A stretch of 11,298 nt of DNA from an uncultured Porphyromonas sp. (GTDB taxonomy: Bacteria > Bacteroidota > Bacteroidia > Bacteroidales > Porphyromonadaceae): contig URDQ01000062.1 of NCBI GenBank assembly GCA_900546675.1, positions 1 through 11,298 of the forward strand, read 5' to 3'. This document shows positions 6,063 through 11,298 of this stretch, piece after piece. The notes beneath the pieces are model-generated. The model saw nothing but the letters and a program-made list of their open reading frames with translations, was not told the origin of the DNA and ran no database searches. The position numbers were made by a program, and so were the translations under genes. Position 1 is the stretch's first letter, and the number at the start of each line of letters is the position of its first letter.

Positions 6063-7874
6063 ATGAACCATCTGAGTGACCTACTCAAGCTCTTTACCAC
6101 CACTTATCGGCACAAGACTCTACTACGCTATATGGATCGAACGCCCGAGGAGCAGTGGCACGAGTGGAGTGGTGAGCAGCTAGCGGAGCAGACTATGCTG
6201 GCGGCACAGGCTCTCGTACGAGCTGGCGTACAGCCTGGCGACCGTGTGGCACTCTACTCACAAAACATGATGGAGGGCATCATCACCGAGCTGGGACTGA
6301 TGGCTATACGTGCCGTCTGCGTACCGCTCTATGCCACTTGCTCGCCTGAGCAGGTAGCCTTCATCACGGAGCATGCTGGGGTCAAGCTAATCCTCGTGGG
6401 GGAGCAGTTTCAGTACAACAATGTCTACCCGCTCCTAGAGACCCACCCCACCCTACAGCAGCTTGTCATACTGGACGAGCGGGTGGTGCGTGATCCCGCA
6501 GACGAGCGAAGCGAGTACTTTGAGACCTTCCTCTCGATGGGCGATGCAATGCCCTACGAGACGGAGGTGCGGACACAGCTAGGTGCTGGCACGGCAGATG
6601 AGATCGCTGTCATCATCTACACCTCAGGCACCACAGGCACCCCAAAGGGCGTACAGATCACCCATCGTATGATCTTGACTCAGGTGGAGCGACACCAGCA
6701 GCTCTTCCCGACATTAAACGATCACGATGTATCGGTCAACTTCCTCCCGTTGAGCCATGTCTTCGAGAAGCTTTGGGTCTACTTTTGCTTTGCCACAGCT
6801 ATCAAAGTGGTCGTCGTGACCAATCCGAAGCGCATTATGGAGCTGATGCCGCAGATACGCCCCACGGTGATGTGCAATGTGCCACGATACTGGGAGAAGG
6901 TCTACCAAGGCGTGCAGGAGCACATCGAGCGCTCGAAGCCTATGATGCAGCGTATCTATCAGAAGGCGCTGCGTGTGGGACATAAGTACCATATAGACTA
7001 CCGCATCCATGGTCGTAAAGCTCCTTGGGGGTTACGCATATCCAATGCGGTCTACCGCTATACCGTATTCTATATCCTCAAGCGTGTCCTAGGACTAGAG
7101 CGCGGGCGCTTTTTCCCGACAGCAGGTGCTCCACTCTCAGATGAGATCAACGAGTTCTTGCAGTCGGCTGGCTTTAACATCGTCGTCGGCTATGGGCTCT
7201 CCGAGTCCTCGGCGACCGTCTCCTGCTACCTACCAGGGCGCTATGTCATAGGCTCCGTAGGCGAGGTGCTACCAGGCGTAGAGGTACGCATAGATCCCGA
7301 GACACAGGAGATACAGCTACGTGGCGACACCATCACACCAGGCTACTACCACAATGAGGAGGCAAATGCAACTGCCTTTACCGATGATGGGTGGTTCCGC
7401 ACGGGCGATGCTGGACGGCTCGAGGGGAGCACGCTCTTCTTCACCGAGCGGATCAAAGAGCTATACAAGACGAGCAATGGTAAGTACATCGCTCCGCAGC
7501 AGATAGAGTCCCTCCTGAGCAGTAGTCCACTCATCGAGCAGTGTGCTGTAGTGGCCGACGAGCGCAAGTTTGTCGCAGCACTGATCTATCCCAACTATGA
7601 GCAGCTACGTCGTCGGCTCCGTGAGCGTGGTCAAGAGGCACTAGCCGATCTCCCCACGGAGGATCTGGCGCAGCGTAGCGAGGTGTGCGATATGCTCCTG
7701 AGTCACATAGAGCCTCTGCAGGCTCACTTGGCTGGCTTTGAGAAGGTCAAGCGCATCGCATTGCTTGCCGAGCCATTCTCTATCGAGGCGGGTACACTTA
7801 CTCCGACGCTTAAGCTGAAGCGCAAAGCGATCCTCGAGCAGTATGCCGAGCTGATCGAAAAACTGTACCTTTGA
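6063..7874 (+). CDS. Long-chain fatty acid-CoA ligase (AMP-forming)
   Basis: This is a 603-residue ANL-superfamily adenylating enzyme. It should activate fatty acids with ATP to acyl-AMP and then transfer them to CoA. Visible motifs are the phosphate loop YTSGTTGTPKG (186-196), FLPLSHVFEK (227-236), GAPLS (355-359), GYGLSESSATVS (376-387; Ser for the more common Thr in YGxTE), the hinge-region GWFRTGD (443-449), ERIKELYKTSNGKYIAPQQIE (462-482), and TPTLKLKR near 580-587 with probable catalytic K584. The layout, including the long insert after PRYWEKVY, fits the FadD15-like long-chain group common in Bacteroidota rather than acetyl-CoA synthetase. No signal peptide is seen. It is probably the last gene of the pspC-marR unit. 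Exact chain-length preference is unknown. Confidence 0.92.
   Translation: MNHLSDLLKLFTTTYRHKTLLRYMDRTPEEQWHEWSGEQLAEQTMLAAQALVRAGVQPGDRVALYSQNMMEGIITELGLMAIRAVCVPLYATCSPEQVAFITEHAGVKLILVGEQFQYNNVYPLLETHPTLQQLVILDERVVRDPADERSEYFETFLSMGDAMPYETEVRTQLGAGTADEIAVIIYTSGTTGTPKGVQITHRMILTQVERHQQLFPTLNDHDVSVNFLPLSHVFEKLWVYFCFATAIKVVVVTNPKRIMELMPQIRPTVMCNVPRYWEKVYQGVQEHIERSKPMMQRIYQKALRVGHKYHIDYRIHGRKAPWGLRISNAVYRYTVFYILKRVLGLERGRFFPTAGAPLSDEINEFLQSAGFNIVVGYGLSESSATVSCYLPGRYVIGSVGEVLPGVEVRIDPETQEIQLRGDTITPGYYHNEEANATAFTDDGWFRTGDAGRLEGSTLFFTERIKELYKTSNGKYIAPQQIESLLSSSPLIEQCAVVADERKFVAALIYPNYEQLRRRLRERGQEALADLPTEDLAQRSEVCDMLLSHIEPLQAHLAGFEKVKRIALLAEPFSIEAGTLTPTLKLKRKAILEQYAELIEKLYL
7866..7873 (+). promoter_or_regulatory. 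Possible prfB promoter, -7 element
   Basis: TACCTTTG matches TAnnTTTG and overlaps the stop codon of the acyl-CoA synthetase gene. It would start a transcript near 7880, placing the 7899-7932 stem-loop in the prfB leader. No -33 element is apparent, so this is tentative; prfB may instead be transcribed from upstream. Confidence 0.35.
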
Positions 7875-7898
7875 CCTCCCATTTCACACAATAAATAA

Positions 7899-7932
7899 AG
7901 AGCGCACGCCACACCATCGTGGCATACGCTCT
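7899..7932. promoter_or_regulatory. Stem-loop between acyl-CoA synthetase gene and prfB
   Basis: Two 14-base arms (7899-7912 and 7919-7932; ends AGAGCG and CGCTCT, inner GCCAC and GTGGC) surround the loop ACCATC. On the + strand two C/A mismatches interrupt the stem. On the minus strand both become G-U wobbles and the stem is followed by TTTATTTATT, so it would fold better, and resembles a terminator, in leftward RNA. It ends 19 bases before the prfB ATG. Confidence 0.5.
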
Positions 7933-7951
7933 CTAAATAACAGAATATATT

Positions 7952-9074
7952 ATGATAACACAGGACCAACTAGCAGAGCTGTTGGAGCGCACGAAGGCGC
8001 TGGGGAGGTATCTTTGACATCGACCAGCGACGTGTCCAACTAGAAGAAGAGGAGCTCCGGACACAAGCTCCAGACTTTTGGGATGATGTGCCACGAGCCC
8101 AGCAGCAGATGCGACGTGTGGGCGAGATACGCTCATGGATCGAGGCTTTTGAAGCAGTCGATGCAGCAGCGCAAGAAGTGGCTCTAGCGTACGACTTTTA
8201 CAAAGAGGAGGCGGTCGAAGAGCAAGATGTGGACGATGCCTATGCGCGTGCCATCAAGCTAGTCGAAGACCTCGAGCTACGCAATATGCTGAGCGCTGAG
8301 GAGGATCGCCTAGGCGCTGTACTCAAGATCAATGCAGGTGCTGGTGGCACCGAGAGCCAGGACTGGGCCTCTATGCTGGTGCGTATGTACCAGCGCTGGG
8401 CAGAGCGGTCGGGCTACAAGGTGACTATCACCAATTGGCAGGACGGAGACGATGCTGGTATCAAGACGGTCACCATGCAGATCGAGGGCGAGCTGGCTTA
8501 CGGCTTCCTCAAGAGTGAAAACGGTGTGCACCGTCTCGTACGTGTCTCCCCCTATAATGCACAGGGCAAGCGAATGACTTCGTTTGCCTCGGTCTTCGTC
8601 GTACCCCTCGTGGATGACTCGATTGAGGTGGAGGTGAATCCTGGCTTGCTCTCGTGGGATACCTTCCGCTCGAGTGGAGCTGGTGGGCAGAATGTCAACA
8701 AGGTGGAGACAGGCGTACGCCTGCACTACCTATACACCGACCCCGACACAGGAGAGACTGAGGAGATCGTGATCGAAAACACTGAGACGCGCTCCCAGAT
8801 GGACAATCGTGAGAACGCCCTGCGCCTCCTGCGCTCACAGCTCTACGACAAGGAGCTGGAGCGTCGTCGTGCTGCCCAGAGCGAGGTCGAGGCGAATAAG
8901 AAGAAGATTGAGTGGGGCTCTCAGATACGTAGCTACGTCTTCGATGATCGTCGTGTCAAGGATCACCGTACGAACTATCAGACTTCCGACGTTAACGGGG
9001 TGATGGATGGCGATCTAGATGCTTTTATCAAGGCTTACCTGATGCAGACGGGAGCTGGTACGACTAATGAGTAG
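7952..9074 (+). CDS. prfB: Peptide chain release factor 2, made by programmed +1 frameshift
   Basis: RF2 ends translation at UGA and UAA codons by promoting peptidyl-tRNA hydrolysis. Reading from ATG 7952 gives 21 codons (MITQDQLAELLERTKALGRY, then L) to an in-frame TGA at 8015-8017. Skipping T8015 continues as DIDQRRVQLEEEELRTQAPD and so on in frame to TAG 9072, for a product of about 373 residues, close to the usual 365-370. The peptidyl-transferase loop GAGGQNVNKVE carries GGQ at about 244-246. The stop-codon recognition tripeptide reads SPY at about 199-201, in VRVSPYNAQGKR, where RF2 normally has SPF. The body from 8088 alone would be a truncated protein and GTG 8088 is not a credible start. 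topB follows after 10 bases. Confidence 0.96.
8002..8018 (+). promoter_or_regulatory. prfB programmed +1 frameshift site
   Basis: The order is an internal Shine-Dalgarno-like GGGGAGG (8002-8008), TAT, the slippery CTT (8012-8014), TGA (8015-8017) and C. This matches the classical RF2 site, including the C after TGA that weakens termination. When RF2 is scarce the ribosome slips from CUU to UUU and makes full-length RF2, an autoregulatory loop known across many bacteria. The SD-like core is notable because the gene starts in this window lack SD sequences. Confidence 0.95.
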
Positions 9075-9084
9075 GTGACTCGCT

Positions 9085-10914
9085 ATGATCGTCTGCATCG
9101 CTGAGAAACCGTCCGTAGCACGTGACATAGCCAAGATACTCGGAGCCACTACGGCTCGCTCAGGCTATATCGAGGGCAATGGCTATGCCGTCACCTGGAC
9201 CTATGGTCACCTCTGCACGCTCAAGGAGCCAGAGGACTACCAGACCAGTTGGCAGGGGTGGCGACTTGCTTCGCTACCGATGATCCCAGAGCGCTTCGGC
9301 ATCAAGCTGATCAAGGAGGAGCATATCGAGCGGCAGTTTGCCATTATCCAAGGGCTGGTCTCGCAAGCTGAGCGAGTGATCAACTGCGGCGATGCGGGCC
9401 AAGAGGGCGAACTGATACAGCGCTGGGTACTCCAACTAGCGGGTTGCACCTGTCCCGTGGAGCGTCTCTGGATCTCCTCGCTGACGGACCAATCGATCCG
9501 CGAGGGCTTTGCCAATTTGCGCCCCAGCAAAGAGCTAGACACGCTCTACCACGCAGGCTTGGCACGTGCTATCGGAGACTGGCTCCTAGGGATCAATGGG
9601 ACACGTCTCTACACCCTCACAGATCGCTATGGCGGTCGGCAGCGAGGCGTCCGCTCGGTAGGTCGTGTGCAGACACCGACACTGGCGCTGGTCGTTGATA
9701 GGCAAGCGGAGATTGAGAGCTTCGTACCAGTCACGACCTACGAGATGCAGACCACTTACCGAGGGACGCTCTTTAGGGCAGACACATCGCAAGAAGTCGA
9801 GGTGACCTTTGCTGAGCGACAACAGGTCGAGGAGCTGATCGAAAGGATTGCTAAGGAGCCGCTCGTCGTGCAGGCGGTCGAGCAGAAAAAGTCGACAGAG
9901 TATCCGCCACGACTCTTCGACCTTACCTCGCTACAGGTGGAGGCGAATAAGAAGTTTGGCTACACGGCTGAGCAGACGCTCCGACTCATACAGTCTCTCT
10001 ACGAAAAGAAGGTGACCACCTACCCACGTGTCGACACCACCTTCCTACCCGAAGACCAATACCCTAAGGTGGCGGAGACGCTCCAAGGTATCGCACGGCA
10101 TACGGCTCTCGGGGGCTTCATCGCTCCACTACTAAGCAGTGGCAAGCCACTGAAAAAGAGCAAGAAGGTCTTTGACAATAAGAAGATCACCGACCACCAT
10201 GCGATCATTCCGACAGGACAGCTGAGCGGCGGACTCACCCCTGATGAGGAGCAGATCTACCTCCTCGTGGCACTGCGCTACATAGCCGCTTTTTACCCCG
10301 ACGCCAAGGTCTCGACGACCACCGTACGTGCTACCGTCGAGGAATACCCGCTACGTGCCTCGGGCAAGACGATTCTCGTGGAGGGGTGGCGCGAGGTACT
10401 CAAGCCTGACAGTGGCAAGGAGGGTGACGACACCGCAGAGGGTGCTAAAGATAAGGAGAAGGACAAAGAGCAGACACTCCCCACCTTCAAAGAGGGCGAG
10501 TCAGGACCTCACGAGCCTTCGATACGTGAGAGCACCTCTACGCCACCGCGCTACTACACCGAGGCGACGCTCCTGCGTGCTATGGAGACAGCGGGCAAGG
10601 GCGTCGAGGACGAGGAACTACGAGATGCACTTAAGATGAACGGCATCGGTCGCCCCTCCACACGCGCTGCTATCATCGAGACGCTCTTCAAGCGGGGCTA
10701 CATAGTTCGTGAGGGCAAGTCGCTACGAGCCACACCAGACGGCATACAGCTGATCGAGTCGATACAAGATCCGTTGCTCAAGAGCGCCGAGCTGACAGGC
10801 CGATGGGAGCTCAAGCTACGACAGATCGAGAGTCGGGAGTACGACCCAGGGCAGTTTCTCGACGAACTCAAAGCGCAGGTCTCCCGACTCGTCTCCGAGG
10901 TGCGTGGCTTCTAG
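9085..10914 (+). CDS. topB: DNA topoisomerase III (type IA)
   Basis: This type IA enzyme breaks one DNA strand, relaxes negative supercoils and decatenates. The 609 residues carry an N-terminal Toprim domain (IAEKPSVARDIAKILGA with E7; YAVTWTYGHLCTL; INCGDAGQEGELIQRW at 99-114) and then RAIGDWLLGINGTRLYT. GRVQTPTLALVVDRQ (193-207), the catalytic tyrosine Y313 in TTYPRVDTTFLP, DHHAIIPTG, YYTEATLLRAME and MNGIGRPSTRAAIIETL follow in the expected order. A Lys/Glu/Asp-rich insert lies around 451-470. No cysteine-rich zinc domain is present at the C terminus, which fits a length shorter than the E. coli protein. The acidic triad DxDxE reads D103-A-G-Q-E107, so the second Asp is missing. The start is 10 bases after the prfB stop, suggesting cotranscription. 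Confidence 0.94.
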   Translation: MIVCIAEKPSVARDIAKILGATTARSGYIEGNGYAVTWTYGHLCTLKEPEDYQTSWQGWRLASLPMIPERFGIKLIKEEHIERQFAIIQGLVSQAERVINCGDAGQEGELIQRWVLQLAGCTCPVERLWISSLTDQSIREGFANLRPSKELDTLYHAGLARAIGDWLLGINGTRLYTLTDRYGGRQRGVRSVGRVQTPTLALVVDRQAEIESFVPVTTYEMQTTYRGTLFRADTSQEVEVTFAERQQVEELIERIAKEPLVVQAVEQKKSTEYPPRLFDLTSLQVEANKKFGYTAEQTLRLIQSLYEKKVTTYPRVDTTFLPEDQYPKVAETLQGIARHTALGGFIAPLLSSGKPLKKSKKVFDNKKITDHHAIIPTGQLSGGLTPDEEQIYLLVALRYIAAFYPDAKVSTTTVRATVEEYPLRASGKTILVEGWREVLKPDSGKEGDDTAEGAKDKEKDKEQTLPTFKEGESGPHEPSIRESTSTPPRYYTEATLLRAMETAGKGVEDEELRDALKMNGIGRPSTRAAIIETLFKRGYIVREGKSLRATPDGIQLIESIQDPLLKSAELTGRWELKLRQIESREYDPGQFLDELKAQVSRLVSEVRGF

Positions 10915-11014
10915 CTAGAGGTGAGCGCTCATCTCGAGCTGATTACTCTTTTGAGGAGCTGGCAAAGATCTAAGCCACCCGACTCTTGTCAACATAGGCT
11001 ATAAAACAGGACAG

Positions 11015-11189
11015 CCACGTGGAAAATATCAAATCCCCACGTGGCTATTTTTCATTTTCCACGTAGGAGCAAAACATTTCCTCCGAAGTTTCATTTCGCC
11101 CCTACGTGGGGAGCATTTCGTCCCTACGTGGAGAATATTTCATATCCACGCAGGGATTTTCGATTTCCCACGTGGCGGTGATAGAGATT
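11015..11189 (+). repeat. Array of about eight 22-base units with CCACGTGG core
   Basis: ACGT cores (one degenerate to ACGC) start at 11017, 11039, 11061, 11104, 11126, 11148 and 11170. The spacing is 22 bases throughout except for one double step of 43, which contains a decayed unit (CTCCGAAG at 11081). Three units carry the perfect palindrome CCACGTGG, and others read CTACGTGG, CCACGTAG or CCACGCAG. The remaining 14 bases are A/T-rich, often ending near TTTCATTT. The period is about two helical turns, so all cores face the same side of the DNA. Function is unknown; a multi-site protein-binding array or a decayed minisatellite are both possible. Confidence 0.85.
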
Positions 11190-11194
11190 AGCTA

Positions 11195-11251
11195 TCGGGG
11201 TGAATCGGAGTTGTCGAAGTGAATCAGAGTAATCGGGGTGAATCCAATAGT
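11195..11251 (+). repeat. Three 19-base tandem repeats
   Basis: TCGGGGTGAATC occurs at 11195 and 11233, with TCGAAGTGAATC at 11214, giving two exact 19-base steps. The first two units continue with GGAGT or AGAGT; the third diverges after TGAATCC. A weakly similar GGTGATAGAG lies just before, at 11177. The sequence is unrelated to the adjoining 22-base array. Confidence 0.75.
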
Positions 11252-11298
11252 GTCCTAAACGTTTTTGGCGGGCGAAGGGTGTGAGATAGCAGTCAAGC

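Larger units (their letters stand above)
10915..11298. other. Gene-free region rich in short repeats after topB
   Basis: No credible gene is present in these 384 bases. From left to right it holds a short imperfect inverted repeat right after topB (GAGGTGA and TCATCTC, 10918-10935, no adjacent T-run), about 80 bases of unremarkable sequence, the 22-base array, three 19-base repeats and about 47 unremarkable bases to the window edge. No clear topB terminator is seen. Confidence 0.7.

Noticed and set aside
8088..9074. Stand-alone RF2 gene starting at GTG 8088
   Set aside because: The upstream 7952-8017 frame joined through CTT-TGA-C gives the standard RF2 N-terminus, so this is the body of a frameshifted gene, not a truncated one or a pseudogene.
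10918..10952. topB terminator
   Set aside because: The stem is short and imperfect, and the nearest T-run is four bases and lies 13 bases beyond the stem, so it lacks terminator geometry.
11015..11189. CRISPR array
   Set aside because: The whole period is only 22 bases, with an 8-base conserved core and no unique spacers of about 30 bases; no cas genes are in the window.

Overview
The window looks like a chromosomal segment of a Bacteroidota bacterium, most likely a Porphyromonas-type species. Three things point there. The promoter-like sites upstream of recR, hup and pspC match the Bacteroidota -7 element TAnnTTTG. Start codons have no Shine-Dalgarno sequence and are preceded by A/T- or pyrimidine-rich leaders. 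The RecR, LigA, RF2, TopB and HU proteins also read like Bacteroidales homologues. The genus is inferred from overall feel and the moderately high GC, not from a search.

Layout. 1-180: intergenic DNA with two hairpin repeats in opposite orientation, then a recR promoter. 181-4228 (+): recR, ligA and a MATE efflux gene, with gaps of 8 and 23 bases, closed by a strong intrinsic terminator (4251-4289). 4350-4622 (-): an HU-type nucleoid protein, convergent with the MATE gene and driven from its own promoter near 4750. 4623-5125: a 503-base divergent intergenic region with the hup leader, a short 22-base-period repeat and the pspC promoter and leader. 5126-7874 (+): a small PspC-domain membrane protein, a MarR-family regulator and a long-chain acyl-CoA synthetase, probably one transcription unit. 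7952-9074 (+): prfB (release factor 2), split by a canonical programmed +1 frameshift. 9085-10914 (+): topB (topoisomerase III), 10 bases after prfB. 10915-11298: gene-free DNA with two different tandem-repeat arrays.

The genes group by function. RecR and LigA serve DNA repair and replication, HU and TopB act on DNA structure, RF2 terminates translation and makes its own synthesis depend on inefficient termination at UGA, and the pspC-marR-acyl-CoA synthetase set suggests envelope or lipid homeostasis under local control. The coding content is ordinary housekeeping.

The least explained signal is non-coding. About eight degenerate 22-base units, most carrying the palindrome CCACGTGG or a one-base variant, follow topB at two-helical-turn spacing. 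A related two-unit copy lies between hup and pspC. Directly after the large array come three units of an unrelated 19-base repeat. Two protein details also deserve a look: TopB has DAGQE where the family normally has DxDxE, and RF2 has SPY instead of SPF.
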